From Methanoregulaceae archaeon (lineage in GTDB: Archaea; Halobacteriota; Methanomicrobia; Methanomicrobiales; Methanospirillaceae), in the NCBI GenBank assembly GCA_028679405.1, contig JAJRBP010000197.1:1-5003 (forward strand): a stretch of 5,003 nt of DNA, read 5' to 3'. Positions 1-5,003 of this stretch are shown here, one piece after another (the stretch's first letter is position 1; every line of letters starts with the position of its first letter). Below the pieces are notes generated by a model that worked only from the letters and a program-made list of their open reading frames with translations, was not told the DNA's origin and made no database searches. Made by a program: the position numbers and the translations under genes.

Positions 1-1
1 G

Positions 2-676
2 ATCGTGACCCGTCTCGCCTTCCAGAGGAACCTCTCCGGGTTTGGGTTCAGGATCGGCGAGCTCCGGTGGTGGCTCCTGGCGATCGTCATCCCGGTTGCC
101 GTCGGGCTCGTGACGTTCGGCACCGCGTGGGTCACCGGCATCGCGCCATTGCTGGCTGACAAGGCCGCGGCCATGCTCGCGCTGCCGGCACTGCAGGCTT
201 TCCTCGTCGCATTATGCTTCAATATCGTGTCGGCGACAGGCGAGGAGCTCGGGTGGCGGGGGCTGCTCGTCCCCGAGCTCGGCAGGTTTGCCACGTTCAC
301 GCAGATCGCGATCATCTCCGCATTCATCTGGTTCTGCTGGCATGTGCCGGTCATGCTCGCCGGGGGATACCAGGGTTCGGGCGGGCTTGCGTACTCGATG
401 GCCGTGTTCTTCCTCTCCATGATCGGCGGCTCCACCCTGTTTGCCTGGATCCGGCTCCGGTCCGGCAGCGTCTGGCCGGCCGCCATTCTCCACGGCGTCC
501 ATAACTACTTCACCCAGACGTTCTACCCCGCGATCACGGCAATGACTGAGGCAGGGGGGGCGATGCTCGGTGAGTTCGGCTGGTATATGGTGCTCATAAG
601 CATCGTTCTCGGGCTTGTCTTCTGGCACCTCAGGTATATGCTCCCAAAGATGCCGAAACCAGAGGGCGGCCTGTAG
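2..676 (+). CDS. CPBP family intramembrane metalloprotease, 5'-truncated by window edge
   Basis: This is a multi-pass membrane protein of the CPBP (CAAX protease and bacteriocin-processing) family, predicted to be an intramembrane metal-dependent endopeptidase. Numbering from the GTG at base 5, the three family motifs are present: the glutamate pair with arginine in EELGWRG (E80, E81, R85), the histidine in FIWFCWH (H113), and HGVHN (H163, N167). In the family these residues coordinate the metal and activate water, so the enzyme looks intact at its active site. Hydrophobic helices lie at about 22-46, 60-75, 99-117, 128-150, 156-172 and 190-212. The frame is open to the left edge, and relatives with this layout carry about 60-70 more N-terminal residues, so the GTG at base 5 is probably not the real start. 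A T-rich terminator-like stretch follows the stop. The substrate is unknown; roles in prenyl-protein processing or peptide immunity are known for some relatives only. Confidence 0.93.
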   Translation: MVTRLAFQRNLSGFGFRIGELRWWLLAIVIPVAVGLVTFGTAWVTGIAPLLADKAAAMLALPALQAFLVALCFNIVSATGEELGWRGLLVPELGRFATFTQIAIISAFIWFCWHVPVMLAGGYQGSGGLAYSMAVFFLSMIGGSTLFAWIRLRSGSVWPAAILHGVHNYFTQTFYPAITAMTEAGGAMLGEFGWYMVLISIVLGLVFWHLRYMLPKMPKPEGGL

Positions 677-759
677 GGCGTTCCGGCAATCGTATTCAAT
701 CGTTCAAAAGGGAATACTTAAATTCGGGATCCTGACGGACCCCGGTCGTTCTCAGTCGG

Positions 760-776
760 TTTTTTTTCGAATTTTT
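760..776 (+). terminator. T-tract transcription terminator of the CPBP gene (putative)
   Basis: A run of eight T (760-767) is followed after four bases by five T (772-776), 84 bases after the CPBP stop codon. Archaeal RNA polymerase commonly terminates at such T-runs without a strong hairpin. GTTTT at 759-763 and AAAAC at 780-784 could pair weakly around it. The assignment rests on composition and position only. Confidence 0.5.
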
Positions 777-890
777 CTGAAAACAAAGGAGCAGATTAAA
801 TTCGATCAGAAGTATTTCTCAATACCCATATCTCTGAATATCCGGATGATGACTCCCAAACGTGAACCAGACAGCCCCCTGGAAGTAAAA

Positions 891-907
891 CGAAAGCACT
901 ATATTAT
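891..907 (+). promoter_or_regulatory. BRE/TATA-like archaeal promoter
   Basis: A purine-rich CGAAAG (891-896, resembling a TFB recognition element) precedes CTATATTA (899-906). An archaeal TATA box sits about 25 bases ahead of the transcription start, which predicts initiation near 925-932. That is only about 10 bases upstream of the ATG at 940, consistent with the short leaders common in archaea. It would drive the small ORF and the coupled membrane gene at 1050. This is a motif match only. Confidence 0.4.
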
Positions 908-939
908 GATCGGGATAGAGATCACTTCACCTGACCGGG

Positions 940-1053
940 ATGAACCTCGATATTTTTCACCGGATGTCGGACGAGGAGAAGCACCGGTACCCCGGGTTCC
1001 TTTTCTGGCACGACCGGCGATTCCATCCTGAGTCTCCGGGGAACCCAAAATGA
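940..1053 (+). CDS. Possible 37-residue small ORF, translationally coupled to the next gene; perhaps a gene remnant
   Basis: An ATG-started frame of 37 codons ends with a TGA (1051-1053) that overlaps the ATG of the next gene (1050-1052) in the classic ATGA arrangement, and it begins just downstream of a BRE/TATA-like element. Its composition is protein-like: acidic and aromatic rather than the arginine-rich shadow type, with SDEEKHRYPGFLFWH at residues 10-24. From memory this resembles the N-terminus of the DUF6125-type family (form like EELRKYLEFLLWHYRV), which is common in methanogens. If so, it is only the first part of such a protein and would be a truncated relic. No strong Shine-Dalgarno sequence precedes the ATG (ACCGGG only). 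Alternatives are a true small protein, a leader peptide coupling translation of the membrane gene, or chance. Confidence 0.35.
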   Translation: MNLDIFHRMSDEEKHRYPGFLFWHDRRFHPESPGNPK

Positions 1054-1886
1054 CCTGCCCGGCAGCCCGCCATGAAGAGATGCGGACAGCGGTTGCCCTC
1101 TCGATCCTGACCGCGGCCATGGCAGCGGTCCAGTCGGCAGGCGGTATCCTCGTCCCCGGAATCTACCGGGATAACCTCTGGGTCGTGGGCACCTGGCACG
1201 GGACCGACCTCGTGACCCTCATGATCGCGGTCCCCATTCTTCTCGTGGGGATATATTACGCACGTCAGGGATCCTGCAGGGGCTGGCTCCTCTGGATCGG
1301 GATGCTCTACTACGTCCTGTACAACAATATGTACTACCTCTTCGGGACGGCCTTCAACCGGTTCATCATCGTGTACGAACTCCTCCTCGTTCTCTCGGCA
1401 GGTGCCCTCCTGTCTGCCCTCGTGGCGATCGATGCCGGCCGGATCGCGGCGCATCTCCGGCCCGGGGGATGGACGAAGTGGATCGCCGGATGGATGTTCG
1501 TTCTCGCGGCAATACTCCTCGCAAACGCGCTCAGCGAGTACATCGCGTTCCTCCGGGACGGGCAGGTCCCGCAGATAATCGCCGATACCGGCCTGCAGAC
1601 TGACCTGGTCGCGATCTGCGATATGACCCTGTGGGTCCCGCTCCTTCTCCTGGGTGGGGTATGGCTCCTCAGGTCACGCCCGTGGGGATATATCGTCTCG
1701 CCGCTGATCCTCGTCTCTGCCGGCGTGTATTTCATCGGGCTTGTCGCAGCGACCTGGTTCCAGGACATCGCAGGGATCCCGGGTGCGATGACTTTCATGC
1801 CTCTCTGGATCGCCCTCGCGGCCGGGAGCCTCGTATCTTCCGCGGCCTTCCTCGCTGCCTTGAAATCACCGGAGCATGCATCATGA
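1050..1886 (+). CDS. Multi-pass integral membrane protein of unknown function (about 8 helices)
   Basis: The protein has 278 residues, and I cannot assign it to a characterised family. About eight hydrophobic segments lie at residues 13-36, 50-71, 78-99, 104-127, 143-166, 185-207, 212-235 and 246-271, joined by short loops. There is no soluble domain and no cleavable signal peptide. The third segment and its edge form an unusual aromatic/asparagine-rich stretch (YYVLYNNMYYLFG, residues 87-99) that looks like a conserved core rather than generic membrane filler. The loop at 167-184 (RDGQVPQ) is probably the largest extramembrane part. There are no obvious metal-binding, nucleotide-binding or protease motifs. 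I chose the ATG at 1050 because it overlaps the stop of the upstream small ORF as ATGA. Only GGGGA (1038-1042) could act as a ribosome site, so an in-frame ATG at 1080, just before the first helix, remains possible. A GC-rich hairpin lies downstream. Confidence 0.85.
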   Translation: MTCPAARHEEMRTAVALSILTAAMAAVQSAGGILVPGIYRDNLWVVGTWHGTDLVTLMIAVPILLVGIYYARQGSCRGWLLWIGMLYYVLYNNMYYLFGTAFNRFIIVYELLLVLSAGALLSALVAIDAGRIAAHLRPGGWTKWIAGWMFVLAAILLANALSEYIAFLRDGQVPQIIADTGLQTDLVAICDMTLWVPLLLLGGVWLLRSRPWGYIVSPLILVSAGVYFIGLVAATWFQDIAGIPGAMTFMPLWIALAAGSLVSSAAFLAALKSPEHAS

Positions 1887-1907
1887 TCCGCGGTCTGATG
1901 CAGGGGT

Positions 1908-1940
1908 AATCCCGGGGTGGCGGCGGCTGCCGCGGGGATT
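1908..1940 (+). terminator. GC-rich hairpin after the membrane-protein gene
   Basis: AATCCC (1908-1913) pairs with GGGATT (1935-1940), and an inner GCGGC (1920-1924) pairs with GCCGC (1929-1933) around a four-base loop. Unpaired bases 1914-1919 and 1934 form an internal loop. The hairpin lies 21 bases after the stop codon. No T-run follows, so it may protect the 3' end of the mRNA or pause the polymerase rather than act as a standard terminator. Confidence 0.3.
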
Positions 1941-1956
1941 CAACGATCCATGGTGA

Positions 1957-2040
1957 GGCGGATTGCAATCGGTTCGCGAGCCTTGCGCATGAGAACGGCA
2001 ACCGATTCATTCCGGTGCGCCCGTGCACACCCGATCCGCC
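1957..2040 (+). ncRNA. Candidate structured element: three-way junction (RNA or DNA fold), unassigned
   Basis: Three nested or adjacent helices close this 84-base segment. The outer helix pairs 1957-1965 (GGCGGATTG) with 2032-2040 (CGATCCGCC), nine pairs with one U-G. The second helix pairs 1967-1974 (AATCGGTT) with 2000-2007 (AACCGATT), eight perfect pairs. The third pairs GGTGCGC (2014-2020) with GCACACC (2025-2031), six pairs and one mismatch around a CCGT loop. One base separates helices 1 and 2, six separate 2 and 3, and none separate 3 and 1. The outer helix can extend by GGT (1952-1954) with ACC (2041-2043) past a two-base bulge. I do not recognise the fold; it is not a tRNA. It may be a small RNA, a 3'-UTR structure or a chance fold in GC-rich DNA. 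The U-G pair slightly favours transcription on the + strand. Confidence 0.3.
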
Positions 2041-2061
2041 ACCCGCGGACACGATGTTGAC

Positions 2062-2085
2062 GTGGCGGTTCAGGTGGCGGTGCAG
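2062..2085 (+). repeat. 12-bp tandem duplication
   Basis: GTGGCGGTTCAG (2062-2073) is followed directly by GTGGCGGTGCAG (2074-2085), 11 of 12 bases identical. It lies in non-coding sequence and is followed directly by the palindrome GTCATGAC (2086-2093). It could be a slippage product or a pair of regulator half-sites about 50-80 bases upstream of the TATA boxes of the sensor gene. Confidence 0.55.
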
Positions 2086-2138
2086 GTCATGACAGCCAGG
2101 ATTCTCTCCATACGCCTCCCTTCCTCTTCGCAGGTTAC

Positions 2139-2146
2139 TTAATATA
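2139..2146 (+). promoter_or_regulatory. TATA-box-like element, distal, of the sensor gene
   Basis: TTAATATA sits in the AT-rich stretch 2135-2180 between GC-rich flanks. If used, transcription would start near 2170 and give a leader of about 110 bases ahead of the ATG at 2282. It competes with the better match at 2172. Confidence 0.3.
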
Positions 2147-2171
2147 CCAATCGGAGATAATTGAGGAGTGA

Positions 2172-2179
2172 TATAAATA
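2172..2179 (+). promoter_or_regulatory. TATA box of the sensor gene, proximal
   Basis: TATAAATA is a close match to the archaeal TATA consensus and is preceded by a purine-rich stretch (GAGGAGTGA, 2163-2171). Initiation would be expected near 2200, leaving a leader of about 80 bases before the ATG at 2282. The leader contains a small pairing option (CCTT 2253-2256 with AAGG 2263-2266) next to the ribosome site. Confidence 0.5.
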
Positions 2180-2264
2180 CCGGTATGATCCCCTCTCCTG
2201 CACTAACCTGCCAGGCATTCCACCACGCGGAGGGAGAACCGTCGTCGCCCGGCCTTTTCCGGAA

Positions 2265-2274
2265 GGGAGATGTG
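2265..2274 (+). promoter_or_regulatory. Ribosome binding site of the sensor gene
   Basis: GGGAGATGTG is complementary over most of its length to the archaeal 16S 3' end (ideal GGAGGTGAT). It ends about 7-12 bases before the ATG at 2282. An in-frame TGA at 2273-2275 excludes any start further upstream, so this site fixes the start of the sensor gene. Confidence 0.65.
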
Positions 2275-2281
2275 AACCTGC

Positions 2282-5003
2282 ATGGCGTATAGTATCCTCC
2301 TCTTCGACCTGATCGTCGCGATGCTGTTTGTCTCCGGCCTCTCCATGGCCGGTCTCGGGCTGTACGGCAGGCGGTTCGTGAAAAGGATCCCTGCAGCAAC
2401 GCCTTACGTGGTGCTGATGTTCTCCGCTGCCGGGTGGGCGGTACTGTACGCCCTCGACCTCCTTGCGCCCACTCTCCCGCAGAAGATCGCCTATCACAAC
2501 CTGCGCTTCCTCTTCCTTCCCTTCTTCTCTGTCCTCGAACTCTGGTTTGTCGTCGCCTACGTGAAGAGACCGGAATGGCTCCGCCGGGACCGGGCCGCCC
2601 TGGCCCTCATCGTCCCGGTGATCGCCTGTGTCCTCGCGCTCACGAGCCCGTTCCATACCCTGTTCAGGTACAACTTCTCGATCAACACCGCCGGCCCGGT
2701 CCCCTTCCTCCAGTATTCGGGGAGCCCGTTCTTCACGTTTTACAGCCTGTATTCCCTGGCCCTCGTGGTCCTTGCCGTGGGAATGCTCGTCGTTGAGAAG
2801 AGAAAACAGGGGACTCTCCTCGAGATGCAGACCCTTCTCGTGCTGCTCGCGCTCGCGATACCCACGGTCCTCAACTACGCGTTCCAGGCCGGGCTGACCC
2901 CGGTCCAGGGCGTGAACATGACGCCGGTCCTCCTCTGGGTGATGGCGGTCCTCTATACCGTAGCGCTCTTCCGGTACCACTTCCTGGACATCGTGCCGGT
3001 TGCCCGGAGCCGCCTGATCGAGACGATGAGCGCACCTGTGATCGTGCTCGATACCGGGGGCCGGATCATCGACCTGAACCCTGCGGCGTGCCAGTTCTTC
3101 TCGCACACCTCTTCATCCGCCATCGGCAGGAAGATCGGAGAGATCGTCCCCGACTGGCCGGATTTTCTCGAATTTTCAGGATCGGCAGGGACCAGGAGGG
3201 CAGACCTCACCCGGCACCTCGACAGCGGCGATCGGTACTACTCGGTCTCGACCGAGCCACTCCTGACAAGGAGCGGGGAGATCGAGGGGCAGATCCTCCT
3301 CATCCAGGACATCACCTCCCAGAAGACTGCAGACCAGGCCCTCCACGAGAGCGAGAGCCGGTTCAGGCAGCTCGCCGATGCGACGGTCGAAGGGATCGTC
3401 CTCCACAAGGGAGGGATCATCAGGGACCTCAACGAGCGTGCCTGCGGGATGTTTGGGTATTCGAGAGAGGAGATGATCGGCAGGGATATCTTCACCCTCA
3501 TCACCCCGGAATCAGTCGAGCAGGTCCGGCAGAACGTCGCGAGAGCATATGACAAGTCCTACGAGGCCAGACTGCTGCGCAGGGACGGCTCGACGGTCTG
3601 GGCAGAGATACGTGGCCACACCTTCATTTCAGGGAACGAAACGCTCCGGATCGCCACGTTCTGGGATATCACGGAACGGCGGGCTGCAGGAGCAGCAATC
3701 CGGGAGAGCGAGGAGAAATTCCGCGCCCTGGTAGAGACCACCAGCGACTTCATCTGGGAGGTCGACGGGGCCGGGCGGTATACCTACGTCAGCCCCAGGG
3801 TGCGTGAGATGCTCGGGTACGAGCCGCAGGAGATGATCGGCAGGACCCCGTTCGATTTCATGCCGGGCGACGAAGCATCGCACGTTGCTTCGGAGTATAC
3901 AAAGCTGGTCGAATCCCGGCTGCCGATCAATGCGCTTGAGAACAAGTGCGTCCGCAGGGACGGGGCGGTCGTGGTCCTCGAGACGAGCGGGATGCCGAAG
4001 TACTCAAAGGACGGTTCATTTGACGGGTACCGCGGGATCGACCGGGATATCACGCAGCGCAGGCAGGTTGAGGAAGCGCTCCGCGAGAAGACCGAGGAGC
4101 TTGACCAGTATTTTACCACGAGCCTCGACCTCTTCTGCATCGCCGATACCGACGGGTACTTCAGGCGTCTGAACCCCGAATGGGAGAAAACGCTCGGCTA
4201 CACGCTTGCCGAACTCGAGGGGAGGCGGTTCCTTGACTTCGTGCACCCGGACGACCTCCGGGAAACGCTCGATGCAATTGCCGACCTGTCCTCCCAGAAA
4301 GAGGTACTCAATTTCACCAACCGGTACCGCCACAAGGACGGGACGTACCGGTGGATCGAGTGGCGGTCCTTTCCCAAGGGAAACCTGATCTTTGCCGCGG
4401 CCCGGGACATCACCAAGCGCAAAGCTGCCGAGAAGGCACTCGCGGAAGCGGAGGAGAAGTACCGGACCCTCGTGGAGTACAGCCAGAGCATCATCTTCAC
4501 CATCCTCCCTTCAGGGGTGTACACGTTCGTCTCACCCAGCTGGACGAAACTGCTCGGGCACGAACCGTCCGAGGTCGTCGGCCACGACTGCCGGGAGTTC
4601 ATCCACGAAGACGACCTCCCGAAATGCAAGATGTGCCTGAAAAGGACCCTTGAGACCGGGGAAATGCAGCCTGGCGTCGAATACCGGATCTTCCACAAGA
4701 ACGGGTCCGTCCGGTGGTTCCGCACCATCGCCGTCCCGGTCTACTCCGACGGGGGAACCATCACCTCGTTTGTCGGGAACGCTCTCGACTTCACCGACCG
4801 GAAGATGGCCGAAGATGCGCTCCGTGAGAGCGAGGAGAAATACCGGACCATCATCGAGAACATGCAGGACATCTTCTACCGGACCGACCTTGCCGGGAAT
4901 ATCACGATGATCAGCCCCTCTGCCTCAGTCATCGCGGGATACGACCTCGACAAGCTGATCGGGTCCGATGTGCTTTCGGTATATGCCGATCCTGAGGAAC
5001 GGA
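2282..5003 (+). CDS. Multi-PAS membrane sensor, probably a sensor histidine kinase, 3'-truncated by window edge
   Basis: An open frame of 907 codons runs off the right edge. Residues 1-235 form a seven-helix membrane module (about 5-27, 40-61, 72-93, 105-122, 151-172, 181-203, 211-231) matching the histidine-kinase N-terminal 7TM region. Six PAS domains follow: about 245-346 (the PAS typical after this 7TM module), 357-465, 477-593, 606-712, 726-841 and 851 onward (cut). Each complete one ends in the usual signature, such as QDIT, WDITERR, RDITQRR, RDITKRK or DFTDRK, and several are joined by coiled-coil linkers of the RESEEKFRALVE/RESEEKYRTIIE type. The fourth begins with a stretch (DQYFTTSLDLFCIADTDG) very familiar from Methanomicrobiales sensor kinases. 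PAS domains bind ligands or cofactors and relay signals; none here shows an obvious cofactor motif. No kinase core (phospho-acceptor histidine, ATP-binding boxes) is visible, so the output is inferred from family habit. The start is fixed by an in-frame stop at 2273 and a good ribosome site. Confidence 0.95.
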   Translation, partial: MAYSILLFDLIVAMLFVSGLSMAGLGLYGRRFVKRIPAATPYVVLMFSAAGWAVLYALDLLAPTLPQKIAYHNLRFLFLPFFSVLELWFVVAYVKRPEWLRRDRAALALIVPVIACVLALTSPFHTLFRYNFSINTAGPVPFLQYSGSPFFTFYSLYSLALVVLAVGMLVVEKRKQGTLLEMQTLLVLLALAIPTVLNYAFQAGLTPVQGVNMTPVLLWVMAVLYTVALFRYHFLDIVPVARSRLIETMSAPVIVLDTGGRIIDLNPAACQFFSHTSSSAIGRKIGEIVPDWPDFLEFSGSAGTRRADLTRHLDSGDRYYSVSTEPLLTRSGEIEGQILLIQDITSQKTADQALHESESRFRQLADATVEGIVLHKGGIIRDLNERACGMFGYSREEMIGRDIFTLITPESVEQVRQNVARAYDKSYEARLLRRDGSTVWAEIRGHTFISGNETLRIATFWDITERRAAGAAIRESEEKFRALVETTSDFIWEVDGAGRYTYVSPRVREMLGYEPQEMIGRTPFDFMPGDEASHVASEYTKLVESRLPINALENKCVRRDGAVVVLETSGMPKYSKDGSFDGYRGIDRDITQRRQVEEALREKTEELDQYFTTSLDLFCIADTDGYFRRLNPEWEKTLGYTLAELEGRRFLDFVHPDDLRETLDAIADLSSQKEVLNFTNRYRHKDGTYRWIEWRSFPKGNLIFAAARDITKRKAAEKALAEAEEKYRTLVEYSQSIIFTILPSGVYTFVSPSWTKLLGHEPSEVVGHDCREFIHEDDLPKCKMCLKRTLETGEMQPGVEYRIFHKNGSVRWFRTIAVPVYSDGGTITSFVGNALDFTDRKMAEDALRESEEKYRTIIENMQDIFYRTDLAGNITMISPSASVIAGYDLDKLIGSDVLSVYADPEER
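3704..3719 (+). repeat. 16-bp direct repeat in an inter-PAS linker, copy 1
   Basis: The 16 bases GAGAGCGAGGAGAAAT encode the linker ahead of the third PAS domain (ESEEK, residues 475-479). The identical string recurs at 4826-4841 ahead of the sixth PAS. This reflects the repeated linker and PAS unit and is a possible site for recombination that would change PAS number. Confidence 0.7.
4826..4841 (+). repeat. 16-bp direct repeat in an inter-PAS linker, copy 2
   Basis: This is identical over 16 bases to 3704-3719, in the same reading frame, and encodes ESEEK at residues 849-853 ahead of the truncated sixth PAS. The spacing of 1122 bases is exactly 374 codons, so recombination between the copies would keep the frame and delete three PAS units. 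Confidence 0.7.

Noticed and set aside
615..1031. Open frame of 138 codons on the plus strand spanning the end of the CPBP gene and the AT-rich gap
   Set aside because: Its first part overlaps the CPBP gene and it reads straight through the T-runs. There is no ribosome site and no recognisable protein content. The 37-codon frame at 940 in another frame is a better candidate.
957..1454. Open frame of 165 codons on the minus strand
   Set aside because: It lies antisense to the eight-helix membrane gene, its composition is rich in histidine, glutamate, arginine and glycine as expected for a complement of hydrophobic codons, and it shows no motifs.
1957..2040. Inverted repeats as ends of a mobile element
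   Set aside because: The repeats enclose only tens of bases, no target-site duplication is visible, and no transposase or second copy exists in the window.
1950..2060. 36-codon ATG frame in the gap after the membrane protein
   Set aside because: The peptide is arginine-rich and shadow-like, no ribosome site precedes it, and it coincides with the inverted repeats of the three-way-junction fold, which explain the sequence better.
2135..3106. Long open frame of 323 codons on the minus strand
   Set aside because: It is antisense to the 7TM and first PAS coding sequence and is made of charged low-complexity residues typical of a GC-rich shadow frame. The + strand frame has clear domains, a ribosome site and continues to the window end.
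3088..4910. Numerous alternative frames in the PAS region
   Set aside because: All overlap the single long sensor frame. Their arginine/serine/proline-rich translations are frame-shadow products of high-GC coding DNA.

Overview
The window most likely comes from a GC-rich methanogenic archaeon of the Methanomicrobiales (Methanoregula/Methanosphaerula-like). The reasons are a sensor protein with a seven-helix N-terminus followed by a long PAS array in a style I know from that group, heavy use of CGG/AGG arginine and ATC isoleucine codons, TATA-box-like elements ahead of genes, and a T-tract rather than a hairpin after the first gene. The genus is an inference; no ribosomal or methanogenesis gene is present to prove it.

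Layout, all genes on the + strand. (1) 2-676: the C-terminal part of a CPBP-family (CAAX protease-like) intramembrane metalloprotease, its first helices lost at the window edge. (2) 677-939: an AT-rich gap with a T-rich terminator-like stretch at 760-776 and a BRE/TATA-like promoter near 891-907. (3) 940-1053: a possible 37-codon ORF whose TGA overlaps (ATGA) the start of (4) 1050-1886, an unrecognised membrane protein with about eight helices. (5) 1887-2281: a 395-base gap holding a GC-rich hairpin, an 84-base segment that can fold as a compact three-way junction, a 12-bp tandem duplication, two TATA-like boxes and a good ribosome binding site. (6) 2282 to the window end: a very large sensor protein, open at its 3' end, with a seven-helix membrane region and at least six PAS domains (907 residues visible). 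It takes up more than half the window. Its output domain lies outside.

The three main genes do not form an obvious pathway. Each appears to have its own transcription signals, so this reads as ordinary chromosomal sequence with membrane and signalling genes. I see no defence system, mobile element, CRISPR array, tRNA or rRNA. The observations most worth a second look are the three-way-junction fold at 1957-2040 and the small coupled ORF at 940-1053.
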